NCBI RefSeq assembly: GCF_003254395.2
Contig: NC_037647.1
Span: forward strand, 4,700,752 to 4,764,751
Source of the DNA: Apis mellifera
Lineage: Eukaryota > Arthropoda > Insecta > Hymenoptera > Apidae
Length of the DNA stretch: 64,000 bases
Reading direction: 5' to 3'
Positions 48,560 to 61,890 of this stretch are shown in pieces (the first letter of the stretch is position 1; every line of letters begins with the position of its first letter). A model generated the notes under the pieces. It was not told the DNA's origin. It did not search any database and saw only the letters and a list, made by a program, of their open reading frames with translations. The translations under genes and the position numbers were made by a program.

Positions 48560-50760
48560 TTATTGTTTAATTAACACGACGCTTTTATGAGAAACAATTG
48601 AACGAAAGCAAAGGGATGATCCAACTTCGTAGACGGGATTGCGAAATGGGAAATATTGGGTAAAAAAGGAGCGCGCGTGATCGAAAGGGATCGATTCGGT
48701 CGATTCCGCTTGTACTCGGATTAAATTCGATCCAATCAGAAGATATTCTTTATGCCTTTGAAATCCAATCGCACATTGTGACGAGGGGCGGCACGCAGAC
48801 GCGTAGTAGCGTATTTCGCACGGCACTTTCAATTCAGCCATGGGAGGATTCAATTTCTCGTCTCCCCTGAACGCAGCCAAGAAGAAGAAGAAGAAGAAGA
48901 AGAAGAAGAGGGACATTAACGGATCTGCCGTTCTTTTGTCTCTCGCAGGCGTCGTAGATTCGATGGGACAGGAGGGAAGGGGGGATAACCAAGGGACAAA
49001 GTTCCAATTTTATTCGGATGAATCCTTCGCTCCTTGAGAGTCCTTCTTCTTTCGCGTACTCTTTTTTTTCTTCCTCTCTTTTTAAATCGATTAGATCTCT
49101 CGTTTCCTATCCTATCCCATGGTACACATCGATGATGATACTTGTAAAATACGAGAAATAAATTTTTTTCTCTCTCATTATATTCTTAATATATGCACTT
49201 TTTATATACGTGAACGTGATTAGCGTACGTAATTATCGACTCTTCGGTTTCCTATGAAGTCTTCGAGTACGAAGGTATATAGGCTTATTAGAATTTTCTA
49301 ATATCTTGTTTTTTTCTTTTTCTCTCTCTCTCTCCACAGATGTGACGCGCTTTTCTTTTTCTCGCTATGCGCAAGTCCTTGCTTTTTGTCCACCACGTTT
49401 CCGTCTTCGTTCCTTTTATTTCTCGCGTGTTGCCCAGTTCGAGAAAAAGATTGCTCGATGGATATACGTTCCGCTCGTGCTTCGGTAATTAAATGGTACC
49501 AAGCCGCGTTGCATTTTTCTGGATGCCTCGCGCGAGTTATGGGATCGTTAACGCAGAATCTTTCTTTTGAACCCGTCGACTGTGAATCGTTCCTATTTCA
49601 TTCAGTTTTCTCTTTGTTTTTCTCTTTCTTTCTTTCTTTCTTTCATTTCTTTTTTTTTTCAGTTCTTTGCGCGGATTTTAGCGCGGTAAAAATTTAATAG
49701 CCTTCGTTAAATGTCTTGCACTTTTCTTCGCATACCTACTTGACATTAAAGATTATAAAAGGTTTCATTCCACGCCTCATAACGCTAGAAAGAGATGAAG
49801 TAGAAAATCACGAACAATTTTTTTTCACCAACGATTCCCTTACGATCACGATTTATTTTTTTTTCAAAAATCAATAGAGAGAGATAGAAATGAACCCCAC
49901 CGCATAGATCCATCATTCTACGCCTCGTTCAATTTAACGCGCAAAAAGAGCGCGGACAACTCTGTCCCCCTCCTCTCCCTCACAAAAACGTTATCCTCCT
50001 CCAAGTTTCCTATCTTTCGTTCTACTACCACTCCCATCAAGGAAAATAAAAGAGAGGGGAAAAAAAAGAAGAGAGACAACAAAAAGAAAATAAAGAAAGA
50101 AGGGAGGGAAGAAATAAAAGGAAGAAAAACCTGCGTGAACGGTGTGCATTCAATGTCAAAGACAAGCCCGCCGGTATTTCATCCGAGGGGTCGATGGCGC
50201 GGACAGGATAGAAAACACCGTCCACCGGAGAATTTTCTTTTCCGCTCCGAGAAATTCGTCTCTTACGCGTCACCCCCGCTCGTGCAATCTACTATACACA
50301 CGTATATATATATATATATATATATTTTCCATCAGTTCTCTATCCCTCACAATGGCAGTGTTTCACACACAGTGGAACCGGCTGCACCGCACCGGCATTT
50401 ACCATAGGATTTTAGAGAGAGGTTCCTCTTACAAAAGTGGAGCTCTAGTTAAGTTTTTGTTGGCTTCCAAGCGTCGTCTCCCGTTCACCGTACCTTCCCT
50501 CCCCTCTCCTCCCCCACATAGTCTCCTCTCCCTTAGTCTCTCTCGCGTCTGCCGGGAGGAGAGATCCCCTTTTCTCTTCTCTTCGGCCCCGCGTTCCATT
50601 CGCTTCCGCCGATCAGAATCCATCTAACCGATTTCGGGGATCGTCTCGAAGGCGAGGCGATCGGCTCCTTTTTTGTATGCCCTCGCCCTCGCCGCGAGCG
50701 GAGAGAGAATAAAAAGGGGGGAAGGAGGATTTGGGAGACTTACCTGAATCCGGTATGTGT
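48560..50760. other. GC-richer region with simple repeats and splice-like sites
   Basis: Contains a CpG-rich block (48590-49030) with an AAG repeat at 48880-48909, and a strong + strand acceptor at 49339 followed by a 119-codon open frame with no recognisable domain. It also holds a TTTC-rich segment near 49620-49660, a 90-bp purine-rich tract (50040-50132), a TA tract (50302-50326), a CT-rich block (50480-50600) and a consensus minus-strand donor at 50743. No gene can be named. Confidence 0.4.
48880..48909. repeat. (AAG)n trinucleotide repeat
   Basis: About ten units of AAG, giving poly-Lys in one frame and poly-Phe-like runs on the complement. Confidence 0.9.
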
Positions 50761-53220
50761 ATAATCAGAGATCCGAATGAAAGCGACCTGTGAGCAACCG
50801 TTTTCGAATTTCTGTATCCCTTTTCTCTTTTTTTTTTTTTTTTACTTTAGTTAGTTCAGTTTCTTACTATAGTTGGGGAGGAGCGATTCTATTTTTCTTT
50901 TCTCAGGGTTCAGAGAAAGTCTCATGAAATTTAGATCGATTGATTTGCAAATTGAAATTTATAAATACAATTTGTATGTTGAAATTCGTTTTATAACATT
51001 TTCAAATTATTTATTAATTTTTTAAGAAATCGAGTACGTTTCATAACAAAGTATAATTAAAATAAAGCAATGTATTTTAAGTTACGTTAAGTTTTATAAT
51101 TTTAATTTTTAGAGTATATGTATTGTTTCTAAAATAAAAATGACCAGTCAAACGTTTTTCGAATACATCGTGGAACGATCTGTACGCAAAAAACAATAGG
51201 GAGGGAAAAAAAGCAACGTCAATAAAGGAAATTGAATTTTTACAAATTTCTACATCCCTTTCCATCCTCGAAATTGTTCCATTTTACACAACGATGGAAA
51301 ATGTATCGAAGTTTATCGTTGCTCGTCATCTGCTCACGCACACACGCTTGATTTAAATTGGCCCCAACCGATTTTCCAACAACCTTTCCCTCCGCTTCTT
51401 TTCCTTAACCGAATCTTCCACGTCTGAAACCTGGTCGTACGCAATTTTCCATTTTTCCTTTGAAGCTGTTCACCTTCCCGGAGAATCCTCGTTTAGGGAA
51501 GAATTCGATGCAATATTGCCTCCCTCGTCCTGCCTTTGATCTTTTTTTCTTCTTCTTCTTTTTCCTTCTTCTTCTGTCCACGTATTTATTTTGAAATAAG
51601 CCGCGTGGAAATATATGGGAAAAAGAGATAATCTCGTAATGGCCGGACTCACGTGGAATTTGGGCCAGTTTCGAAGGTTACCGTATTTTCTTCGAGGCAT
51701 CACGCGTGACACGTTTAAGAATGCAATGAATAGAAAATAGAAAATAATCTTGTTTAGTTAAGATGGAGTTTATATTTTAAGAATAAAGTTTCTTCCGTTT
51801 ATTTTACGTTGTTTGAGGTCTTGGGTATTGTTAAAATATTCTTTGGAAAAAATCCAAAGAAAGTTTCCTTCAAGAAGAGAAATTTAATTTTCTAGCGAGA
51901 CAACTTGGCTCTTGAAGTGGTTTCTTTTTCATTTTTAAAAGAAACTTTCTGGTACTCGAAGAATTATTTATTCGTTTAGCGAGAAAAAATTTTTCTCACT
52001 CGTGCAGAAATTTTTATCATATTTGCGTGCGTGAATTATTTGAAGTTGTTTATTATCGAAAGCGATGTGATCTTCAAAAAGTTGCAAAAGTTCTCGAAAC
52101 AAAGTTTTGTATCATTTTTCGTGTGCAAACCACCGGAAGAGCGGTTTTTTACGCGTGTACAAAGTGTTATCCCTTTCACTGTTACGAAATGTAGAACACG
52201 TATTAAATGTAATAACAGTTGCGAAGTAAATTATTTAAATATGCGTAAACTATATAATTAATAGTATTGCTAAAAATTTAAGTTGAGGAGAAAAAATCAT
52301 ATTCATATATCTATATATATCTTATATAATAATATTTTAAAATTTTATTTTCCTCTCCAATATATTATTTTATATGTATATTTTCTTTAAAAGAATTTAA
52401 ATAAATTCCATCAATTTTTAATATTATCGATTCAATAGTTTTAGTTCAACATTTTTGAAAACAAATTTAAGATACAATAATTCATTTGGATTAAAAAAAT
52501 TTGTGAATCAAAGGATACTAAAAGTTTTAAATTTTATCCAGAGTGAACAGGTATTGAAATTTATAAAAATAAATTGCTAGTTTAATTTAAAATATTTGAA
52601 AAAAAAATATATACATAGAAAAAATATTTCCATGCTATAAATGCACAGATGTTCGAAATCGATCGATCACATCTAGATGCAACTATCTATTATCGCAACA
52701 GGGACAATATAAAAGATCGATAGAGCCGATTAACTGACCAGCAATACGCAATGAGATTTTCTATCATAAAGCATGCCGTAATCATTTCGGCTTATCATAG
52801 TCGCAAACACGTTTACGAACTATTGTTTCCGCAACGAACGAATCCATCCAATGACGTTTATTCCTAGTGATATCAAAACTGACGTTCATTTGTTGAAATA
52901 AACGTACCCACTGTTGCGAGCAGAGATAAAATATTATCGTTTATGACTTAACTTGTCTGCACGTAAAAAAAAAAAAAAAAAAAAAAAAAAACAGAAACAA
53001 ACGAAAAGAATTGTCCACGCGAATTTTATGATTTCTTTTACACGAGAGATTATGATTTAGAAAGAATAAATGAAATGAAAGAAAAATGATAATATCGCAT
53101 GATAAAAAATCATTACATTAAAATTTATCCTCCAATTCCAAAAAATTCTTCTTAAACTTAAAACTTTGCCCACGAATTGTAAAATATCTGGCAACAATAA
53201 GTTACCTGAAAATTCCTTCG
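50761..53220. other. Gene-free stretch
   Basis: Mostly AT-rich, with a balanced block at 51260-51720 and another at 52630-52950. An A homopolymer of about 27 bases lies at 52965-52991. It could be the tail of a retroposed sequence, but no body or target duplication was recognised. Confidence 0.5.
52965..52991. repeat. Poly(A) homopolymer
   Basis: About 27 consecutive A residues, the longest such run in the window. Confidence 0.95.
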
Positions 53221-53860
53221 TGGTTGCCCGTTGATCCTCGGGAAGACGCGTTTTGTAAGGGAACACCGCATGGTATCATCCTCCAGCTGGTAAACAGCTG
53301 CCCACATCCTGTCTCACGTACGCTACGCGCCTCCTCTCCATCCTCTTCCTTCCTGTCCTTCTCCAGACACGATCCCGATTCCTTTATCTTCTTTTTCTTC
53401 CCCTTCGCTCCCCTATTTTATTCGATCGAGCCGAAAGAAGGAGAAAAAAAAAGAAAAGAAAAGAAAAGAAAAAGCAAGAAAGAGAATACAAGAGAGAGAC
53501 ACGGAAGGGATATATATTTATATATCGTGGACATCACAGAACTCGGTATCAAAATGGTGGACAGGTGGAAGGCGGTCGGTGGACATTGAGTTGCCGGCAC
53601 GCGACCAAACCGTCTGTTTACCCGTTAAAAATCGCGATGGCTATTACCGCGCGTGCTTTTTCACGCGTGCAGGCGGCTGTAAGACGGAGGGGAAAGGTGC
53701 ATGCAAGGTACGTACGTACGTACGTACGTACGGTTTATCGCGAAGATCCAAGGCGATGGATCACCGCGCTGCTAAACTGTTTAAACGGTTACCGGACAGA
53801 TAGCATCGCGGCCACGAGAGAACCGGCGTTAATTAGCATGGGAATTGTTAACCCTTTGGG
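53221..53860. other. GC-rich island with self-complementary GTAC repeat
   Basis: A CpG-rich block open for about 120 codons on the + strand in two frames, neither with a known domain. It contains a purine-rich tract (53430-53512) and six units of GTAC (53708-53732). Regulatory use is plausible; no splice-delimited exon is supported. Confidence 0.3.
53708..53732. repeat. (GTAC)n self-complementary repeat
   Basis: Six tandem GTAC units form a perfect palindrome that is also fully purine-pyrimidine alternating. Confidence 0.9.
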
Positions 53861-56800
53861 TGGTGAAATTTATTATTTCCAACCATCCTTTGGGCAAATA
53901 GATTCGATCATAATATGAAAGGTATTTTTTTTCATTCGAGAATTTTTTTTTGGATATAATTTATGGAGAGATTGGTAAAATCTTAACTTCGATTGTAATT
54001 TAAAATGTGCAAATATAATGTGAAAGAATTTGTCTTTGATTTGAATGATTTTGAACAAATTTTTGTATTTGCATCTACGAATTAAAATTGTTGATCGTAA
54101 GGATTAATATAAATACGATTGAATTTTAAATTTTCGATGAATTACAATGAATGTAAACATTTTATAATCCGTTCCTGTGTCTCATCATAACACCGACAGC
54201 CTTCAGAATTGATGATAACCGACGTGTATCTCATTCAGTCGTGAAACGGCAAAGGTAAATAACGTGTCTCGAAACAGGTGATCTCGTATATACATTTTGG
54301 TTCAAGAAGCTATTACAAGGAATTGCGTCGAAGGAAATATCGTTACGGATAATACGTTTCGCGTTCTGTAATTTGTGGAGCTCGAAACAGCTGCTTACCG
54401 GTAATAAATAAAATTTCATCCATGGCAGACTTCATCTTCTTTCGCAGTAAGAAGTAAGTTCATCTTGTCTTATAGTTTTCGTTTAAACGAAATTCCAAAC
54501 ACCATAGTTCTTCGAAGACTAGTTAATTAAAAAATAATGTTAATAATTACGATCGATTATAACTATTTAATTTGATTCGAATCGAATGGGATCTACAGAT
54601 GAATCAACATTGAATTTTAATAGTAATTTATGCGAGGGATTAATACAAACTATCGAATCACGGAATCAAAAATCTTAGATAAATATCAACGAAGAAATTA
54701 GCAGAACAAACGTTTTTATATCTACAGATCTACATATTAAAATACATGTTTTGCATACGTAATATGTTTTTCGGTCACGCTTCACACGTTCCTTCCCGAC
54801 TTGTTCCTTTCCATTCGTTCCGATTCAGTTACATATTTGCCAAAATTACCAATAATTTTCTGCCATTTTCTTTGTTCATAATATTGTTCACAAAAGTTAG
54901 AAAAATTATATTCGATCGTTAAAAGTGATACACGTATAAATTATTGAGGTATGGTGGATGGACAGGTGGATGCACACATACATGCGAAACGCACAACATG
55001 TCTGAGAAAGAATCGTTAGATCGCAATTTACTTGCATTCAGGGTCGCCCGTATTTCACATGCGACACAGTATACGTGCACGATCGTTGTCTTACGGCCGG
55101 GATAGGGGTTTCAACTGATAATATCTTTTGATGCGTCTAGATGCAAGATAAATCTGTCGTCTAATTTTACATTCTCTTTTAACTCTTGCGTCGATACTTC
55201 TTTTCGTCCGTTGAAACGTTTCAATTATCTTCACCTCCTTCACCTTTGTTGCTGTAAATCTTTATAATATCTACGTGATTTTGAAGTCATGTATTTATTT
55301 ATATTTTTAATATCTTCATTTTATTTTTGTATAAAAATTCTAGTCGAGTGGTGTTAAATGTAAATTGTGGGGAAAAACGTGAAGAAAAAATGAACGTAAA
55401 TTTGGACAATTCAAAGATAAGATCTTGGAATCCATTTAAGAGCGACGTTTATGGGGATGAAGAAGTGGATTGGAGAAGCAGCAACGATACTCGAGGAGAC
55501 GATGCTTGAGATACACATGCAATACAATTTTTATAAATTTTCATCCCAATCTTTGTACAATATATTATAATATAAGATATCCTAAAATTCTAATTTCATT
55601 CCACAAAATGTTCAATTTGTATTGAATAATAATTTTATTTATCCATCAAAAGAATTTCAATAATCATTTTACATAAATATACGTCGCACAACGGGATGCT
55701 TTAAATCATTGGAAACGGATCCGTTTGACGGATCTGATGAACTGTTAAATCTCCTCCATTCCCCAATCCCATAATCATACCGCTAAAAAGGCGCAAATTC
55801 AAGCGTGCCGCCTAATGCACATTCGTGCACGATCGTCCTCAACCGGTTTGAAAGGAGAGAGAATCGCTAAAAGTTAAGTGGGGTAAGAACAGAAGCGAGG
55901 TCCCTACAGACACCTTGTCCAACAAGATTTAGTTCAACTGCACTCGCAGCTGCACCTGCGTGGCGCGTGCTACGGAGATGCATCTGTCGTATTCCCGCTC
56001 GCGGCCACGTGTCCGTACGCTTACGTGCACGTCTGCACGCTCGTTCCTCCTTGAAAATTAAAGAATCGAAGAGAAGAATGCTTGTCGTTAAATGATTAAA
56101 TCGTTCGTCGAATCGTTTTTTAATTATTTAGAGGAAAAAGTGTCTGTGCCTCCTTGTCGATTATTAAGACCTAAGATCGTTCGAGGTTTTGAAAAAAAAA
56201 AATTCGTGAAAATATTGTCATTTATCATCTTTAATAATAATTGTTTTTTTTTAGGAATAGGAACAATTATCGAAGATCGGTTAACAATTTTTTTTCTGAT
56301 TGTTCTGGGACACCGTGTATATTCAAAGTCGAAAGGATCATCCTCGTGGAAATTATGCAATTGAAACAGAGCGAAACGTACAATTGTTGGGATAATGGTA
56401 CGTTTACGAGGTAAATCTTTATACGAGAGGGTTAAATTACAGGGATGGAAAAGGGTTTTTGGCTCGTTAACATAATTTCGAAATAATTAGGCACGCGTGA
56501 GGTGGATCACACGCAGTTCGTTTTATTTTTCTTCTTATTAAGCTTATGAATCATTCTTGCCTTCGTGTTTTTCGCCTTTACTCTCCTATTTTTTTTTTTT
56601 TTTTAGGGGGAGAGATTCGTCTTCGAATGTGGATTTAAATTTTGGATTAGATAATAGAGCTGAATGATTGGTTGAGGCCAAGATTTACTTTCCCTTTTGG
56701 AATTTGAAAATTCACGTTTTAAATTAAATAATTAATACTTGCTAGTAATGCATATTTATCAGTTTCTTTTTTTTTGAAGAATATCTATAATTTATGAAGA

Positions 56801-57380
56801 AAGTAAATAAGGGAAAGATTTATTTTTATCGATCCTTGGAAAAATTAGGATACCCAAAAATAAATAACGAGTAATAGAGATACAATGCAGCGAGATTAAT
56901 TGTCTCTCCAATAATATATCCATCCGTTAGGCGAGTACAGTTATTCACTTTTATCAGGAAAGATAAACCGAAAATAAAGTGGAGTGTGTATACGCATTTC
57001 CCTTATCTAACCTGTCTAGGGAGCTATCGCTAGAGGCTATCTACTTTTTCAAATACCATAGAATTTTCTCCTCCCCTTTTACCCTTATTCCCCGAAACTC
57101 CACTTCGTATTTGAAATAATACAGAGAATTTTCTCGATGTGAACATTAAACCAACTCTCTGCAATCCCATATCCATCCCTCCTCCCTTTCTTTACAAATT
57201 TGAAATTGAATCATACAACGTCTCCTCTCCCGTGATCGTTCACATTTCAATTTCACACACTCATTTCAATCCGCAATGCAATGAAATTTATTTCCCATTT
57301 TACCACATTACATTTTTCTTTAATCATCCTATATTAGTTTCAACCTTTCCAACGCTTTATCTACAAAAATAAACCTACCT
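53861..57380. other. Gene-free stretch
   Basis: AT-rich sequence with balanced patches at 54170-54430, 54940-55120 and 55700-56080. The last is CpG-rich with ACGTGCAC and CACGTGTCC strings. A 60-codon frame at 55327 (acidic and basic residues, no domain) lacks splice or initiation support. No gene seen. Confidence 0.5.
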
Positions 57381-57970
57381 AGTACGTTGAACCCATCTAC
57401 CGTTACCTAGTGCGTATTCCACCGCAAAAAGCACCATCGAACTTCCTTGTTGGATCCACTCGATCGGCCTACCGTGGCCGTAGTCATAACTGTATATATA
57501 TGTATATATATATATATAAACGTTTTATCGTAGGGAGGCGAATTAATTCACGATATACACCCGGTATGCCCCGGTGTACACTCTCTATATCACCGGCACG
57601 GAAGATAGCGTTGGTGGTAGTAGGAGTACCGTTGCGCGCGTTGCATCGTACGGCGAAAGAACCGGCAATTTCCAGCTGCACAACAATGCGGCATTACGCT
57701 GTTGCGAAAGCACGCCGGACCCTGGGCTCTGTCTCTCCTCGTCTGTCGCAATTTACGATCTAGTCTGGTGGTCTTAGACGCGGTCTTAGACGATCGGAAT
57801 CGGCGATATTCTGCATACCTATGGCGTGCGCGGCCCTCCATGTACCGGTCCATTGAATCTTGGCTGGATAAAATCGTCTACGGGGACACGGAAAATGCAT
57901 TTAGACGGATGATACGGGATACATTCGTGGGCGAGGACCGCATTGCCAGACATCGTGATTTTTATTATTT
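57381..57970. other. GC-rich island
   Basis: Follows a TA tract (57489-57520). Open frames of 87-117 codons occur in four frames on both strands, so coding cannot be assigned. The block contains CAGCTG and ACAATG strings (E-box and Sox-like) near 57673-57688. Probably a conserved regulatory element. Confidence 0.3.
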
Positions 57971-60900
57971 CAAAAAGGAAGTTTGCGGTGGATATTGAAT
58001 GATCGAAGATTTTTCCCGATTTTACTTTTCGATTCGATTCGAAATTTTGAAATTGCGTTAAAGGTAAACGCAACGGTTTAATTCGATATGCATCAACAAG
58101 TAAATTCAAATACCATTTTGTTTCCTCTAAAATTACACGTACGGTACGGGATTACGATTCATCAATGGGGAGGAACAATTTACAGAGAGGGAATCGTTTG
58201 ATCCCTCTCTTTAATGAAAATACTCCAGTTACGAGTTTTCGTTCAATTGTGGAAATTGATAAAACGAATCCCTGTTTACGAGCGATGCAAATGTTTGATT
58301 ATTTTTCTTGCGAATCGTAAATAACGGATTTAATAATGGAAAAAGAAGGGAGAAGATTCGTTGAAAAGGGAAAAGAAAGGACGGTTGGTCGAGGGGGAAA
58401 AAAAAGGAGGAAATGTCGTCCGTGGGGAAGGTCGAGTGTTGCAACCGTCATTTTGAAAGTATCGAAAGGAAGGTTGAAAAAAAAAAAAACAAGAGGAGAA
58501 AGAGAGACATGGACGATGCAGCTGGATGACCGATGCAGGTGCAAATGCAAGCCAACTTGCAACAGGCGTGATACGCTCGCGGTGTCATCGATAGCGCGTC
58601 CATGTGTGTTGGAAATTAATCGATACCTCGATCCCTTTCGATAAATCCAATTAAATTAAACGTTACAAATGGGACACTTGGTGGATAAATGCATATACGT
58701 GTGCGTATATAATATTCATTAATCAGCCTGACATAGAGTACTCCAACTGGTACTGGTACATATTTTTTTTTATCTCTTGAACGCTTCAATCGAATGCTTC
58801 AATTGATGTATTTATTGCTCGTAATTTCATTTTACGCGACGATTTTAAAATATCCTAAATGATTCTTTGAGAAAATTAGAATCTGGCGAAATATTCTAAG
58901 CATATCTGACAAAGCAAAGTCGCCCTTAGGTGAAACTGCTCGAAGAATTCCTTGACACGGTGGTTCAAATGGGTAGAACATTCACGATCGCGTGACCATG
59001 TACAGGAAACGATAGATAGAAAGACTCGAGTTACAAAGACAATGCTGGTTGCGCGATAGAATTTTTTTTATTCCGTTTGTAGTTTATTAGAGAACCGGAG
59101 GGAGTTGAAGATTGTTAACAAGTACCTCTAGATGTTTGAAAGTCGCCAATATGGTAATGCTCATTCGTTTCCTTCCTGTTATTAATCATCGGTGTCGATG
59201 GATCGAGTCCAACTTCCGTATTGGACAAACGGGGATTTGTATTAAAATATTCCCTTTACTTTCGATTAGGAAAGTGATCGACGTGCAAAGATAGAATAAT
59301 AAAGTCGTTGGATGTGTAAGGATAATGTATAATGGATACGAAATTTATATCTACGTTGCTAAAACAAACGGAAGAATATAATTTGAACAAGGAATGGTGA
59401 GTTGATAATTTTCAAGTTAAAATTTTAAAAAGAGAAATATATGTTTCCTTTAAACAACGGAAAGCATAGGTTTACGGCTATTTTAGGGTTAATTAGCGGC
59501 AGGTCTGGAGGTCGTGCAGAAACGCAGAGATACACACGACGAGTTGGTGCGAGTTGCAGCGCGGTGACGAGTGCGTGGGAGCGCAACGTGGGGCGACGAG
59601 CGCGCGATGTGGGTCACTAGGAAATTGTTAGTCGTCTGTCGTTCTGACAGCCTTCCTGTCCCGGTACTCGCGCGGTGTGGGCGCCATTGTCTACGATCTC
59701 CCACGATAGGAGATGTGTAGGACTCGGATGTTAGGAGGGATGGAGGGAAAAATTTTCGGATCTATTATCGAAACTATGTCGATTTTTAAATCAAAAAACT
59801 TTCGAAATTTCCTCTTAATTTTCTAATCGTGATAATAATAATCTTACTTTTGCCCTACTTTCCGTTTCATTCCAAGTAAAATAGTATCAAAAAAGAAAAG
59901 AAAAATGAGGCGAGAATCGTTGAGCAAATAAAAATTTAACTCTAATTTAATCACGGCCCGATTTAAAATCGTTTATTTGCGCCCGCGAAGATCACCCATT
60001 TGTTATATTTCACTTTCCCGCGTGCCAACTGCGCTTGAATGGGATTAAAAACAGTTGCATAACGAAGAGGGAAAATAAGAGAGAGAGAGGAGAGAGAAGC
60101 AAGCGAGATGGAAAGTAACGAGGCACATACAAATCCGTGGTATGGGTTCATTCTACCTCGCGAGTTCTCTGAATGATGCACATTTATTATCCCTTTTTTT
60201 TCAGAGCCCGCCATAACGCGCCACTGCTTTTATATCCGGTGTACCCACGCCCACGCTCTCCGCGAGATACCGCCTGGACTCTTGGAAAAAAGCGTTATTT
60301 TTGCAATTAAACGTTCGCTGATAAATTCCGCGCGTGCAGACACGACAGAAAAAGGTCAGAGATTTGATTTTTTAGGTCAGTGAGTTATTATTTCGTTCGA
60401 CGCTTCGAATCTTTTTTTCATTTCATCGAGTAAATTTTATTTTATTATTTCTTCACGCTTTAGATTATTTTTGGTATTATTATGGATTTTTTCTTAAGTT
60501 ATATTAGATACAACAAGATGTTTCAAAAGTATGTTACAAGTTGTACTTTTTAAAATGATTAGAAATGATATAAATTGGAAACAGGGTAACGATAAAATGT
60601 TGCAGAAATATTTTCTTTGAAATGAAACCAATACCCTTTTTTAATTGGACCGGTTCGCTCGTTTGATCTCTGGTGAATACGTGGGCGGATAATTCCGTGA
60701 CACCATAAACTTCTCTGTATCGCTAAAAATCGCGAGAGCGCTATTATAACGAGCGCGATACGAAACGTTGACAAGGGTGCAAGCCTTTGGTAAACAAGAA
60801 TTTGTGCGTATATCGAGATTTAATATGTTACTTGTTAACGTGATCTCATTTTTGTTAACTCTTCTTTTATATCTTTTTTATCGTTCAAACGAAAGTATTC

Positions 60901-61540
60901 AAACGTACCTTTCACAATTATATCGATTATACATTTACAATTTTCGTGGATAATTTAATGTTACTTCAAATAATCCCTCTTAATTCAACCTTCGATTTCA
61001 TCGAGCCTATTTCCAGAGAAGAACGATTGTTCTTATTTAAAAAAAAAAAGAAGAGAAAAGAAATCTCCATTGCATCAGTAAGAAAATTGCAATTGTCGCG
61101 TGGGCGTCGAGACGATATCTTGCAAGATACAAGGAGATTCGTGGAGATCCCGAGGAGGGAGAATGGCGCTATTATTGCGCAAGAATGGCCGAGATACAAA
61201 CTGACAACATAATATGTAATGCTATAAACATATATTATATCCCGGAGAATGTAACTTGTTTCTGCGTTTCATTGTTCGCGTTCGTGCATGATAATTGGAT
61301 ATGTACTTATTAGGCTCGATTTACAAGCCACGTAACCTACTTATATTTTAACATTAGAACAAGCATCGATCGATTAATCCTCGATTATTTAAAATTCCTT
61401 TTCTTTCAATTTTGCCTCGATAAATTTTCAAAAATTCAATTCCCTTCCCGTTTAATTCATATCGATCTTGGAGGAATAAAGGAAACGATTCGAGCAGATT
61501 AAATTCTTTTTCCTCGGTCGGCCGAGGATTTAAAATTCTC
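57971..61540. other. Mixed-composition gene-free stretch
   Basis: Balanced patches lie at 58480-58620, 58920-59020, 59490-59730 (CpG-rich), 59960-60350 and 61080-61200. A purine-rich stretch lies at 58330-58420. Reading frames in these patches have no recognisable family and conflict between strands. No RNA gene noted. Confidence 0.45.
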
Positions 61541-61890
61541 ATTAATTTAAATACATACGCGGACGAAAGATAAAGGAGGCATCGTCGTCTCGGGTGGTCG
61601 ACGCCGCGAGCGCTCGTCGTCGTCTTTGTCGACAAAACGGCCATTAATAGGTCATACCGATGGTAATTAATTTATGAGGTGTTAAAGCGGGCTGCCGAGC
61701 AAAGGGCGCATTAAAATGCACCCTTCGAGGCTGCTGCATCGCGGAGGATTGCTCGTGCACGCGTTCAACGCATGAAATGGCCGGGAGCAGGAAATCCGAA
61801 ATGCCCCGTCTACGATAACCGGAGAAAGTGCTCGCGATTCTTGCCAAGATATCAACGAGGAGAGCACCCTTAATGATTCCTTAATGACTT
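61541..61890. promoter_or_regulatory. Enhancer-like block with homeodomain and T-box motifs
   Basis: GGTAATTAATTTATGAGGTGTT (61662-61683) packs a homeodomain palindrome, a Caudal-like TTTATG and a T-box-like AGGTGTTA side by side. An ATTAATAGGTCA string (61642-61653) and GCATTAAAATGC (61708-61719) lie within 60 bp on either side. The flanks are CpG-rich and non-repetitive. Function is inferred from motif density only. Confidence 0.3.

Noticed and set aside
52965..52991. Poly(A) run considered as a retrotransposon tail
   Set aside because: No open frame, SINE promoter boxes or target-site duplication could be recognised next to it.
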